Assembly (NCBI RefSeq): GCF_040183065.1
Contig: NC_091131.1
Coordinates: forward strand, 9,787,300-9,851,299
From: Periplaneta americana
Lineage: Eukaryota > Arthropoda > Insecta > Blattodea > Blattidae
Length of the DNA: 64,000 nucleotides
Direction: 5' to 3'
Every line of letters starts with the position of its first letter. The stretch's first letter is position 1. This document shows positions 43,921-55,465 of the stretch, one piece after another. Position numbers and translations under genes: made by a program. The notes under the pieces are model-generated. The model was not told the DNA's origin. It made no database searches and saw only the letters and a list, made by a program, of their open reading frames with translations.

Positions 43921-45679
43921 AAATTGAAGATCATAAATTTATTTAAAGTTTCTCAATCATATGATTTATCAAGTTGAAGATTATAAATTTATTTGAAGTT
44001 TCTCAATCATATGATTTATCAAATTGAAGATCATAAATTTATTTAAAGTTTCTGAATCATATTATTTATCAAATTGAAGATTATAAATTCATTTAAAGTT
44101 TCTCAATCATATGATTTATCAAATTGAAGATTATAAATTTATTTAAAGTTTCTCAATCATATGATTTATCAAATTGAAGATTATAAATTCATTTAAAGTT
44201 TCTCAATCATATGATTTATCAAAATGAAGATCATAAATTTAGTTAAAGTTTCTCAATCATATGATTTATCAAATTGAAGATTATAAATTTATTTAAAGTT
44301 TCTCAGTCATACGATTTATCAAATTGAAGATTATAAATTTATTTAAAGTTTCTCAATCATATGATTTATCAAATTGAACATTATAAATTTATTTAAAGTT
44401 TCTCAATCATATGATTTATCAAATTGGAGATCATAAATTTATTCAAAGTTTCTGAATCATATGATTTATCAAATTGAAGATTATAAATTTGTTTAAAGTT
44501 TCTCAATCATATGATTTATCAAATTGAAGATCATAAATTTATTTAAAGTTTCTGAATCATATGATTTATCAAATTGAAGATTACAAATTTATTTAAAGTT
44601 TCTCAATCACATGATTTATCAAAATGAAGATCATAAATTTAGTTAAAGTTTCTCAATCATATGATTTATCAAATTGAAGATTATAAATTTATTTAAAGTT
44701 TCTCAGTCATACGATTTATCAAATTGAAGATTATAAATTTATTTAAAGTTTCTCAATCATATGATTTATCAAATTGAACATTATAAATTTATTTAAAGTT
44801 TCTCAATCATATGATTTATCAAATTGGAGATCATAAATTTATTCAAAGTTTCTGAATCATATGATTTATCAAATTGAAGATTATAAATTTGTTTAAAGTT
44901 TCTCAATCATATGATTTATCAAATTGAAGATCATAAATTTATTTAAAGTTTCTGAATCATATGATTTATCAAATTGAAGATTACAAATTTATTTAAAGTT
45001 TCTCAATCACATGATTTATCAAATTGAAGATTACAAATTCATTTGAAGTTTCTCAATCATATGATTTATCAAATTGAAGATTACGAATTTATTTAAAGTT
45101 TCTCAATCATATGATTTATCAAATTGAAGATTATAAATGTATTTAAAGTTTCTGAATCATATGATTTATCAAATTGAAGATTACAAATTTATTTAAAGTT
45201 TCTCAATCATATGATTTATCAAACTGAAGATTATAAATTTATTTAAAGTTCCTCAATCATATGATTTATCAAATTGAAGATTATAAAATCATTTAAAGTT
45301 TCTCAATCGTATGATTTATCAAATTGAAGATTACAAATTCATTTAAGGTTTCTCAATCATATGATTTATCAAACTGAAGATTACAAATTCATTTAAAGTT
45401 TCTCAATCATATGATTTATCAAATTGGAGATTACAAATTCATTTAAAGTTTCTCAATCATATGATTTATCAAATTGAAGATTACAAATTTATTTAAAGTT
45501 TCTCAATCATATGATTTATCAAATTGAAGATTATAAATTCATTTAAAGTTTCTCAATCATATGATTTATGAAATTGAAGATTACAAATTTATTTAAAGTT
45601 TCTCACCATATGATTTATCAAATTGAAGATTACAAATTTATTTAAAGTTTCTCAATCATATGATTTATCAAATTGAAGG
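43921..45679. repeat. 50-bp satellite, about 35 copies
   Basis: Consensus parts are TCTCAATCATATGATTTATC, AAATTGAAGA and TTATAAATTTATTTAAAGTT, giving a period of exactly 50. Each unit has the palindrome ATCATATGAT. Bases 44221-44620 and 44621-45020 are identical by eye, including private variants. A one-base deletion near 45605 shifts the register of the last units. Confidence 0.97.
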
Positions 45680-45830
45680 ATTAAAAAGAAACAACCGTAG
45701 TCCAAAAACTTAAATTTTCAGGAGAAACAAAAAACTATAATGGCATGGGTATTGTTGACACTTCAAGTATGAAATTCATCATGCCATTTCTTAAGGCGTT
45801 GTAGAAACTTGGGAAAACCGAAGTACATTT

Positions 45831-46066
45831 GAAGGGCTCAGAGCCAAAGGCGACTAACCCACAATTACAAAATAAGTAAATAAGAGTTGATATTAAGAGG
45901 ATTCTGACAAAAATGATTGGTTTCACAATTTATTTTAATTGGTCTACATTGAATAAATACAAAAAAATATCATGAATATATAACAACAATGTATAGTTTT
46001 GAAAAAAATGCTTAATAATGAACAATACAAAATTGTGGGTTGGTCGCCTTTGGCTCTGAGCCCTTC
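45831..46066. mobile_element. Foldback MITE with 36-bp arms
   Basis: GAAGGGCTCAGAGCCAAAGG opens the left arm, and the right arm ends with its inverse. The arms (45831-45866, 46031-46066) differ at one position. ATTT on both sides (45827-45830 and 46067-46070) is a possible target duplication. Confidence 0.8.
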
Positions 46067-46414
46067 ATTTATAACTTCTATTGCCTCATAGAAATACATT
46101 TGTCAATGTAGGCAACTGTGGACAATGGTTGTTTTAAGGAAACATTGTTGTGGCTGAAGTGTGCCTCTCCTTTAATCTTCTATTTATGTATTATATCCTG
46201 TTTCTTCTCCTTTCGTTGTTTACGTTTCTTCTATTGGGTTACTTATGCAACTAAAGAAGGCTCCATAACTAATACAACAATTCACGCGACAAATTTTTTT
46301 TCACTGTGGTGGCTTTTGCCGCGTAGACTACGTAAAAAGCAATATTGCCAATCTACTATAGTTTTAAAGTGTATGAATAAATGATTCAAGGTGCTTCATT
46401 CATGCATAGTTTTC
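46067..46414. other. Intergenic, 88-codon chance frame
   Basis: The frame 46118-46384 has no domain. The word GGACTATGGTTGTTTT and variants occur at 45692 (inverted), 46695 and 46838, suggesting an unresolved repeat family. Confidence 0.35.
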
Positions 46415-46660
46415 TGCCCAAGGGCAGGTCTTTCACTGCAAACCCAGCATTATGCAGTCTTTCCTATTTTCTGCCTTCCTCTTACTCTCTGCATATGATC
46501 CATATATCTTAATGTCGTCTGTCATCTGATATCTTCTTCTGCCACTAACTCTTCTCCCGTTCACCATTCCTTCCAGTGCATCCTTCAGTAGGCAGTTTCT
46601 TCTCAACCAGTGACCACAAGGTGATATGAATGGGATATTTGTAAATGCTACCATCGTCCT
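46415..46660 (-). mobile_element. Second RTE-like family, C-terminal fragment
   Basis: Minus frame 46654-46433 reads [20 protein letters not shown], then NGRRVSGRRRYQMTDDIKIY, AESKRKAENRKD and stop. The [13 protein letters not shown] block matches the copy at 24840-25456. Only the last 70 or so residues remain. Confidence 0.7.
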
Positions 46661-46884
46661 CGCTGGACAAAGACTGTTTTCACAAAAAAAGTCTTTGGAC
46701 TATGGTTGTTTTATGAAAAGCGCTGAAAATGTCCACTCCTATAACATAGGCCTATGGCGTTTTTTCCCCTAACAACTAATTCAGTAGATGGCTGCTACAA
46801 TACGCTCACCACATGCTTAATATTTCAAATTTGCACTTTTGGACTATGGTTCTTTTTCTTTAAAAACCTTCAATTATACTTATA

Positions 46885-47772
46885 CTAGTGGTTTGTGCAG
46901 CAAATGCTGCAAACTAAGTTCATTAGACGTTCCAATAAACATTTTTCAGATTTATTTTCAATGAAGAATACCAGACATTTTGAAAATTCTTTGCTTCCAT
47001 AATAATGAAACATACTCTCTCTCGAGCCAATACTAAAGAGAACCACGCATATAAATATCTACACCACACCGCCATTAAATATACGAAAACGACCCAACCC
47101 CACTTGATTAGTAATTATAAAAATATTTGATTTTTAATAATATTATTATCTTACGTAAGTTTTATAGCTTTCAGTAATATATACTATATATCCGCCACTC
47201 AGTAAAATATAGAAATCAGAATCTAATGTAAGTTATTCTCTACATCTACTTATATAATGCCAAAACATTTCACTTTCATATCATCAATATAGCATTAATA
47301 TGTATAATTAATGAAAAATAGTCACATCATGGCATTAACATTTCATTTCTAATGGTAATAATGCCATCAAACCACCTCAAGTTTTGTAGATTTTAATATC
47401 CAATATCCAATACACAGCTGTACCCAGAAAATTACACACAACAGAATCGAACCTGTAAATTATTTTTAGTAAGTTAAGTTTTTAATAACCAATTTAATTT
47501 GAGCTCTAAATATTTCAGCATTCTTGCAGATCATGGCCTTCGTGTAATATTGTTTACTGTAGTGTGTGTTTTGTTTTATTCTGAAATGCAATTAGCTAGT
47601 TCTCAAAACTGACGACAGATGGATTTTGGAAAATAGGAAAATTATGTTGAAAAATTGACATTTCACTGAAAACTACTGTTTTTCTGAAAAACTTTGAGTT
47701 GCAAGCTTCAAAATGAGGGGTCATTTATTAAAATCCGTTCAGCCGTTTTCCCGTAATTTCCATTACCAGTTC

Positions 47773-47808
<36 letters not shown>
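46885..47808 (-). mobile_element. Helitron family H, copy 1 (non-autonomous)
   Basis: On the minus strand the 5' region after (TA)n reads AATTTGAACTGGTAATGG, then TTACGGGAAAACGGCTGAAC. The 3' end has the perfect hairpin GCAGCA/TGCTGC (46897-46910), eight bases, then CTAG (46885) followed by T. A 3' hairpin plus CTRR without inverted repeats or target duplication is the Helitron signature. It is collinear with copies at 51428 and 62227. No protein is encoded. Confidence 0.8.
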
Positions 47809-47810
<2 letters not shown>

Positions 47811-47819
47811 AAAGCTTTG

Positions 47820-48345
47820 TATTTAGGTCATTAACTATCATCATCATCATCATCATCATCAATAGCTATCAGGGTTTAGGCCATTTGGCCTGTTCCGTCT
47901 CAGGTGAAAAGCTGGTCTCTCCACCGCTTCTTCGGGCGTCGGTCATTAACTAAACAAATGAAAATCTGTATCTTAGTGTCAGTACGTTGGTCTTCCATCC
48001 AGCCTGCCCTGTTTCGATCACCGATCTTTTCCTGGTGGAATTTGTGGTCTTGTGGACAAAGTAGATGTTGCAGAGGGTTTTTCTCGAGATACTTCCGTTT
48101 TCCCCTTTCCACAACACTCTCCAACCCTCCCTCATTTCACCTATCATATACTATAGCTAAAAATAGGCCGCAGTGAAGTCTTGGGGAAAGTGCGAAGTGC
48201 TGATATAGGAAGGGCTTAGGACTTCGGGCCCTGAGACGGAGCCTAACAGTCAGGGCTGAGGCAGGATGGTTCACCTGCAAGCATTGGATTCATGAATAGG
48301 CCTACCACCAGGCCACCTGTCGGACTTGGATAATTATCGCATATA
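47820..48345. other. Unassigned, probably repetitive
   Basis: Starts with a short (ATC)n at 47839-47862. The minus frame nearby includes LVNDRRPKKRWRDQLFT, which looks like a worn LINE C-terminus. The rest (48160-48345) is unrecognised. The right edge has ACAGGGTGGAAATAAT, similar to transposon ends elsewhere in the window. Confidence 0.3.
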
Positions 48346-48903
48346 CAGGGTGGAAATAATATAACTGTACAGATTTTAAGATCTTATTTCTTGGATAGAG
48401 TAGAACAAAAAAATATAATACCATATTAGTCCGAAATGAATAGGCCTACTCAGAAAAAAAATAACTTTTCCCTAAATGTTGACACTGCTTTACTGGATAA
48501 GTACTGTCCGTATCAGAGGTCTGCATCGGACGTTTTCAAGTAGTTCATAGCATAATCCGATAGGTAGCGCACATGCATGACGGGTAAAATTGTCACGAGC
48601 GATAAATCCTCGAACGGTATAAGCCGAGCGTTAAACATTCGTTGTTGTTACAGTGATGAACTGTGTAGTAACATCATAGATGTTTATCATTTCAAAACTT
48701 TGCAGTGTTTAACGAACCTCTCCATAGTACAACTACAAAACTTGCTTTAAAATGTAATATAAATGTTGTAGGTAAATGTTTTTCTTTTTCCACACAGGAA
48801 TGATTTTGTTTTTGCCACATCTGATAGATGTTATTGGATGTAAATGTAATTATTATAAACGGAGAACACAATCACGATAATGCAAGAATTGTATCAAGTT
48901 TTT
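48346..48903. other. Intergenic, nothing recognised
   Basis: No supported feature. Confidence 0.4.
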
Positions 48904-48914
48904 TAATAATAATG

Positions 48915-48952
<38 letters not shown>

Positions 48953-48953
48953 T
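48904..48953. repeat. (AAT)n microsatellite
   Basis: About 16 units, not joined to a LINE tail. Confidence 0.95.
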
Positions 48954-49975
48954 AGTGTATCAATCTTTGCGTCTGTAACAGTTGTGCAGCATGATTATTC
49001 GTTTTATTATATTTTCTGTGACGTTATCTCTGTACTAATATTGTTATTAATCTACTGCTATATCAATAATATGTTGTAAAACGTTTCTACATTGTCGCAG
49101 TATATAGGCGGAACACTATGTATGGACCTATCATATTATATATGTGGTAAATCAAATATTGAATAATTATTAATTAGCAATAATAACTGTATATCGAAGT
49201 TTTTCATACTATTTTATTTATAACTTCATGTTCCTGTTTTGGTACGTTCCATTGACTGTTCCATTAAATGTTTGTCATAAACGCAGAAAATAAAGCCTTA
49301 TTTTTACCGTGTGAGCAAAACATACAGTATGTGTATCTTATCTGTCGCCTTCCTTACAAGATAAGACATGTCGGTGAGATGACCTTGTACTGTGCTTCTA
49401 TTTATTACGAGCGTATCACGACCGATCGTATCACACTCGAGGGTGCGACACTCGACCGTGTTCAAGCGAGCGATTTAACTCCAGTGCAGCAGTCTGGTCC
49501 ATACGGTTCTGAGTTTTACTCTTATCGTTAGAAAAAATTAAAAGGAATCATTTATCCCTTTGCAGTTTTAAAATAAATTGGGAGGTTTTCTTGCAAATTA
49601 AATAAAATAATTAACACGTATCGTTAGTCCCTGCTATTAGGAAGTCTGGCAACTCTGCTGCAGTGACTAAGGGACGGAATGCTGACACTGAGACCTGAGT
49701 TTGTGTGCGTATTCGTATGTCAGCCGGCGATGCCAGTTGCCAAGCTATTACAGCTAGTTCTCCGGAAATCAGAGAGCAAGATTTCATTTATTTCATTTCA
49801 TTTATTATATTCCATAGATCTTACATTAGCAATGAAGCTTTAAGATTTGGAACAAGACCAAATTTTACAAGATTACAATTACAATTTTACAAATTTTTTA
49901 CGATTTTTACATTTTTTTTACAATTTTCTACAATTCTTTACAATTTTCTACATGTTTTATTTTTTTTTGGCTAGA
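48954..49975. other. Unassigned, 87-codon frame without domain
   Basis: The frame 49268-49531 has no recognised family. An inverted pair TCTTATCT/AGATAAGA lies at 49335-49366. The right part (49790-49970) is T-rich with repeated TTTTACAA words. Confidence 0.3.
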
Positions 49976-50256
49976 TGTATTGAGATAAGGTGAGGAGGAT
50001 TCGCCAAAAGATTACCTGGCATTTGCCTTATGGTTGGGGAAAACCTCGGAAAAAATCCAACCAGGTAATCAGACCAAATGGGGCTGAAGTGAGACCGACG
50101 AGGACTCGCCATAGACATCCAGCTTCAGTCCCACGGTTGGGGAAGACCTCGGAAGAAACCATTCAATGAGACCAAATGGGGGATCCAACCCTAGCCCGAG
50201 CGCAGCTCCGGATCAGCAGGCCAGCGAGTCTGCCGACTGAGCTACATCGATGGCTC
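49976..50256 (-). mobile_element. tRNA-derived SINE, family 3 relative
   Basis: The head is on the minus strand from 50256: AGCCATCGATGTAGCTCAGT, an A-box-like TAGCTCAGTCGG, but a worn B box (GGGTTGGATCCCCC). The body has two copies of the TTTTTCCGAGGTTTTCCCC motif (50040-50058 and 50141-50160), a partial internal duplication. It is related to 33095-33365. Confidence 0.75.
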
Positions 50257-50269
50257 TACTAAAAATATA

Positions 50270-51170
50270 CAGTACATAGTCAATCAGGTTATTAAATTTA
50301 CAAACTCATCAGTTGAGCTATAACATATAATATATAACAAGTTAACTCAATTTAAGGCATAAACAATTCATCATTTGAGCTATACAGATTACTATTCAAT
50401 TTAAAGCATATAAAATTCATCGGCCAAAACTATACAAACATATACAATACAAAGTAAGCAGATTAATTCAATTTGCAAGCATACACATCTTGAATCTTGC
50501 GTACACTACTTTTAACACTTAAATACATATGATTGATAAAATGGCAAACTTACTAGTGTTAATTATATAACCACGTGTGGCTTACAGCTGTTTCGGTGTA
50601 TACTGAATCAAATTCTCAATACACAGATCAATTTCAGAACACACTCACTATTTGACTCCACTTTTCAACACGCAAACACACCCCTACAACAGGCAGCGAT
50701 ATCAAGATGACGCCATGATCTAGTAGGCTCTGATGATGGTGTACAGTATACAACGAAACAGCTGTAAGCCACACGTGCTTATATAATTAACACTAGTAAG
50801 TTTGCCATTTTATCAATCATTTACAAGCATACTTTCGTTAAGCTATACAAGTTTGTGCAATTCATATCAAGTAGATTAATTCAATCTATATTTATAAACA
50901 ATTCATCAGTTGAGCTATACAGACTACTATTCATTTTAAAAGCATATAAAATTCACCAGCCAAACTATACAAACCTATACAGTACATAGTAAATAAATTA
51001 ATTAAATTTACAAACAATTTTTCGTTAAGCTATACAAAATTGTACAATCCATATCAAGTAGATTAATTCAATTTATAAGCTTAAACAATTCATCAGTTGA
51101 GCTATACAGACTACTATTCAATTTACAGCATGTAACCTACAATACATCAGTTAAACTAAACTGAAAGAAA
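50270..51170. repeat. Degenerate long-unit tandem repeat
   Basis: Phrases such as AGTTGAGCTATACAGACTAC, TATTCAATTTA, ATAAAATTCA and CAAACTATACAAACCTATAC recur about four times between 50270 and 51170. A TIR element interrupts them at 50530-50819. Confidence 0.7.
50530..50819. mobile_element. TIR element, 290 bp, about 75-bp arms
   Basis: The left arm TGATTGATAAAATGGCAAAC through CACGTGTGGCTTACAGCTG is inverted at the right end with two or three differences. It interrupts the surrounding tandem repeat. No target duplication is clear. Confidence 0.75.
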
Positions 51171-51427
51171 ATGCTGTAACTCTGGATTTATTTCCATACA
51201 AGGAAATCTTCTAAGATGGGCCTAAGAATTTGTTGTCCAAGTTTTTTAATACAGTTGCCAATAATGGTATTCTTTTGATGCTTAGGGACTGTGAAAAATA
51301 GTATTTAAGGTAATGGTGATGAAACAATAATGTTTTTTTATGGCGCGTGTCTAAACGGTACTTTTCTTTACTTGTGGTTTTAGGCCACAAAAATCACCAG
51401 TTAAAGAAATTACCATCTTATCTTACA
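51171..51427. other. Intergenic, nothing recognised
   Basis: May be part of the 3' UTR of an old LINE, but no landmark is decisive. Confidence 0.3.
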
Positions 51428-52254
51428 TCTATATATAATTTGAACTGGTAATGGAAATTACGGGAAAACGACTGAAGGGATTTTAATAAATGACCCCTCA
51501 TTTTGAAGCTTGGAACTCAAAGTTTTTCAGAAAAATAGTAATTTTTAGTGAAATGTCAATTTTCTTACATCATTTTCCTATTTTCCAAAATCCATCTGTC
51601 GTCAGTTTTGAGAAATAGGTAATGGCCCTTATAGAATGAAACAAAACAAAACACAAACACACTACAATAAACAATATCACACGAAGGCTACGACCTGCAG
51701 GATTGCTAACATATTTAGAGTTCAGATGCTGACATAATGCCAGTATGTCGAGCTTCATTTGTATAACTTTTTCTGAACGTTTCTGTAATATTGGTTATTA
51801 AAAACTTCAAGGCTTAGCCTACTTAAAAGAAGATTCTCTGGTGTGTAATTTTCTGAGTACAGCTGTCTGTGTATTGGATATTAAAAAGTACAAAACTTAA
51901 GATGAAGGCAGGGAATTTTTCTCCGTTCCATTACTCTTACATCGTATGATGACGCAGAATATCTGCATGGAAATATCATATGTACTTCGGTACATTAAAA
52001 ATAATATATTAAGAATGTTTGATGACATTATTACCATTAAAAATGAAATTTTATTATAGTGAATGCCATGAGAATATCTGAAGTTAGATCTTCATTTCTA
52101 TAATATTTACTGAGTCACGGCTATATAGTAGTCTATAGAAAACTTACGTAAGATAACAATATTTTTATTAAAGTGAAATATTTTTATAGTTATTAGTCAA
52201 GTGGTATGGGTCTTTTCTATATATTTAATAGCGATATGATATAGACATTTAAAG

Positions 52255-52856
52255 TTGAAAGTTAGAATTTACAAAACAGTTATGCTACCGGGTAAAAACG
52301 TAATACGGCGAACGCTAAGCTCCGCCCACGACCCCTTTCCACTTTTCCCCTACAAGCTCACCACACACTCTACGTGATAGGCTAGTGTTGTGTCGAATGC
52401 ACATTTCATGTGGGTGGGGATAACTTCCCCTACTGGCGTTCGCCGTATTACGTTTTCGCCTGCTACCGGTTGTTCTTTATGGTTGTCAAACTTGGATTTT
52501 CACTTTGAGAGGGGAACAGAGATTAAGAGTGTTCGAAAATAAGATACTTAGGAAAATATTTGGGGCTAAGAGGGACGAAGTCATAGGAGAATGGAGAAAG
52601 TTACACAACGCAGATCTACATGCATTGTATTCTTCACCTAACACAATTCGGAACATTAAATCCAGACATTTGAGATGGCAGCCCATGTAGCACGTATGGG
52701 TTAATCTAGAAATGGTATAGAGTGTTAATTGGAAGACCTGAAGGGAAAAGACCTTGAGGGAGGCAGATGTAGATGGGAGGATAATATTAAAATCGATTTG
52801 AGAAAGGTGGGATATGATGGTAGAGACTGGATTAATCTTGCTTAGGATAGGGACTT
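52255..52856 (+). mobile_element. RTE-like fragment inside the Helitron
   Basis: Follows the RTE consensus from GAAAGTTAGAATTTACAAAA through [20 protein letters not shown] and ALYSSPNTIRNIKSRHLRW to DRDWINLA-like text, where it breaks off. Several frameshifts. It is itself split by the MITE at 52291-52460. Confidence 0.85.
52291..52460. mobile_element. hAT-type MITE, 170 bp, with 8-bp target duplication
   Basis: The 25-bp terminal inverted repeats start GGTAAAAACGTAATACGG and GGCGAAAACGTAATACGG (23 of 25 match). TGCTACCG occurs on both sides (52283-52290, 52461-52468) and only once in the uninterrupted RTE sequence. Removing the insert restores the RTE text, which proves insertion. No coding capacity. 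Confidence 0.92.
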
Positions 52857-52954
52857 CTAAAATGTCTGGTATTCTTCATTAGAAATAAATTTGAAAAATT
52901 TTAATTTGAATTGTAATGAACTTAGTTTGTGGCATTTGCTACACAAGCCACTAG

Positions 52955-53399
52955 TAAGAAATATAAATGCTTTTCATAGTGTCTATAAAGCATCCCTTAC
53001 CTAGCTCCAGGGCTGGAGAGTACAAGGGTATCAGGTGAAGATATTCTGTTCATTGGTAGAAAGACGCTGCTCACAATGTTATGATACATGTGCTGTAAAT
53101 TGTCCGACATTGAGATGATGAATAAATTATTCGTCAAGGTGATCGGTCCCCCCACCCCCAGGGCTGTCCTACTTGGAACAGTCGTCACCTGGAGTCTTTC
53201 TCACGCCACGGTATCCTATCGTGAATTATTTGTTTCGTGTTAACAATGGATGAAGGCAGGGAATGAACATGTGTGTCTATGTTGCACAGACGACAGGAGA
53301 TTTTGACAGTCCGAGACGTGTAAGTGGGCTACAGGACAATTAAACAAAAAACTGAGACGTATAAATTGCACATACCTTCAGATTGTGCATTTTATACAA
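52955..53399. other. Intergenic, nothing recognised
   Basis: No supported feature. Confidence 0.4.
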
Positions 53400-53470
53400 T
53401 TACTAATAAAACTGTGTCCCAGCCAAACGGTCCGTGGGTTCGATTCCCGTCCTGGGCAATGGAAGAAATT
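53400..53470 (+). mobile_element. SINE head remnant (B box)
   Basis: TGTCCCAGCCAAACGGTCC, then GTGGGTTCGATTCCC and GTCCTGGGC. The TGTCCCAG/CTGGGC closing pair and the exact B box suggest a tRNA-derived head. The A box is not recognisable. Confidence 0.4.
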
Positions 53471-53547
53471 TATTTTCCGTCCATGGAAAAGTTTTTGACG
53501 AATGCGATAACTGTATAACATTGTAAAGTGCGTTTCTTCCCTTTTTC

Positions 53548-53548
<1 letters not shown>

Positions 53549-53594
<46 letters not shown>

Positions 53595-53607
53595 GTAATA
53601 ATAATAA
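53549..53607. repeat. (TAA)n microsatellite
   Basis: About 19 units abutting the 3' end of a minus-strand LINE. Confidence 0.95.
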
Positions 53608-54432
53608 TGGCTTTATTTAACCTGGCAGAATTAAGGCCGTAAGGCCTTCTCTTACACTCAACCAGGATTAAAACTTGTTTACACAGTTGAACATAAAACT
53701 GGATCGGAATTAAGTAATTGCATACTGATACAATTTAGGTACATAATGAGGTCAAAAGAGGTAGTTACATAAAATTTACCTCATAAAATAAAAATAAACA
53801 TAGTGGAATACATATTAATGTTGTTGGAATCAAATACGAATCACATGAAAACAGAAGCCGATAATTCAATAAAAAATGTACACAGTAAAAATAAAAATAA
53901 ACACATTACTATACATATTAGTATTGGATTACAAGTAAGTAGGATTTACATAATTAAACCAGAAACCGACAATTGAATAAAATGTACACAAAAAAATAGA
54001 TTAATAATAAAAAACAACACAGTGGGATTCATATTGGCGTTAAGTGATAAATAAACACGATTTATATAATAAAAATAAGAAACAAAAAAAAATAAATAAA
54101 TACAGTGGAACACATTGCATTAGATATTTGCAACGCGTTAGGTCTGGCAACTCATCATAAGATATTTTTCTAATTTACATTTAAAGGAAATTAAAGTTCG
54201 GCAGCCCTTGACTTCAGGTGGCAGAGAATTCCAGTGACGAGAAGTAGCAACAGTTAAAGATGAAGAATAAAGAGATGATGTGTGCAGTGGTATTTCTAGC
54301 GTGTTATCATATTGTGACCGAGTATTTAAGTTATGATACCGAGAAAGACTGTGGAATCGGACAGATAAATAAGAGGAGTAGAGGTGTGCAAAATTCGGTA
54401 TAAGAGAGAAAGGGAATGTAACTTTCTCCTCT
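53608..54432 (-). mobile_element. LINE family A relative, 3' end
   Basis: Minus frame (about 54405-54146) reads [37 protein letters not shown], then RHWNSLPPEVKGCRTLISF, KCKLEKYLMM and stop. This is a CR1/L2-group C-terminus. The 3' UTR has three worn tandem repeats (ATAAAAATAAACA...GTGGAA). It ends with the stem-loop CCTGGTTGAG/TTCTGCCAGG around AAGGCC/GGCCTT, then (ATT)n. Confidence 0.8.
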
Positions 54433-55140
54433 CATTTAACCTGAGCCAAAATAATTATACATTATAAAAAAAACTGATAAGGAAATAGGAAGAGGACAAA
54501 ATCAATGACATTTCAAAACTTGTGTGTAATATGCTCGACAATAGTGTCAGTATCAAAATCAAGTATAACATGATAACTTGAGAGATATATGATATAACAC
54601 TGTACCCAGTTGTACGGAATGGAAAGATAACAACGGAAGCTATCAACAACCACGTCTGGCTTGTGTTATCTGTAGCTAAACATCCTATTCCGATTTGATT
54701 TCAAGGGAAGCTTTCACGTTATAGATAACTTGCAGTTCTCGTTTCAATTGTGGACCAATAGTTTCAAGTTACTGGGGACTGTGTGTTCTGATGTTTTTTT
54801 TTTTTTTTTTATAATTGTTCATAGCTATGGTTTTCTGGATCATATTTCCTATGAAAACTTCCAGTTTATTGTTTCGAATACCACTTCGGAGAGTACAGCA
54901 CCTATGATAATTCGAAAAAAGACGAACTCATTATTGTAACGTGAAGCAAAGCGATCACCCAAAAAGCAAATTTTCAGTCGTCTTGGATAAAATGCTATAT
55001 TTTCACTATATAAAATGCTCAAGATGACAAAAATGTTAGACAATATATATCGGGCACTTTTTTGATTCATGGATAAGTACTCATCACATCAAAGACTGTT
55101 CTGTTAAGTTAGCTAAATTTTGAGAACGACTTGAAATAAC
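54433..55140. other. Intergenic, nothing recognised
   Basis: Short frames at 54455-54649 and 54849-55070 have no domain. A T18 homopolymer is at 54794-54811. Confidence 0.4.
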
Positions 55141-55415
55141 TTACAAGGAGAGGACACGCTCTGTATATCACCTAATAAAATAAGATTGTGTGAGATGAAA
55201 GTACAAGACGTATTGTTTAAAGTCATACCCGGTATGGGTGGCCAATGACCCCTCGTTTTGGAAATACTGGCTATTGTTTGTGACATACTTCCGTTAGGTG
55301 CCTAATAGGGAAGCACTAGACTATGTAACAGCGTAGCTTATATGGTTGGATGATGAGTTGTCATCCATGCAACCCCAATTCGAATCCTAATGCCTTCTCA
55401 TTTTTTTTAACTTGA

Positions 55416-55417
<2 letters not shown>

Positions 55418-55464
<47 letters not shown>
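55418..55464. repeat. (TTA)n microsatellite inside the DDE element
   Basis: About 15 units at the 5' border of the transposase frame. Confidence 0.95.

Positions 55465-55465
<1 letters not shown>

Larger units (their letters stand above)
51428..52954 (+). mobile_element. Helitron family H, copy 2, split by an RTE insertion
   Basis: Starts A|TC at 51428 (TCTATATATAATTTGAACTG) and ends CTAG|T at 52954, as expected for Helitron insertion between A and T. The hairpin GTGGCA/TGCTAC (52929-52942) keeps pairing through a G-T pair. The family sequence is interrupted at about 52254-52856 by an RTE fragment, with some loss of Helitron sequence at the junction. Confidence 0.8.

Noticed and set aside
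43921-45679. CRISPR-like array
   Set aside because: Units are contiguous 50-bp repeats with no spacers, in an animal genome; it is a satellite.
46118-46384. 88-codon hydrophobic frame
   Set aside because: No domain, no splice or promoter context, and it lies between repeats.
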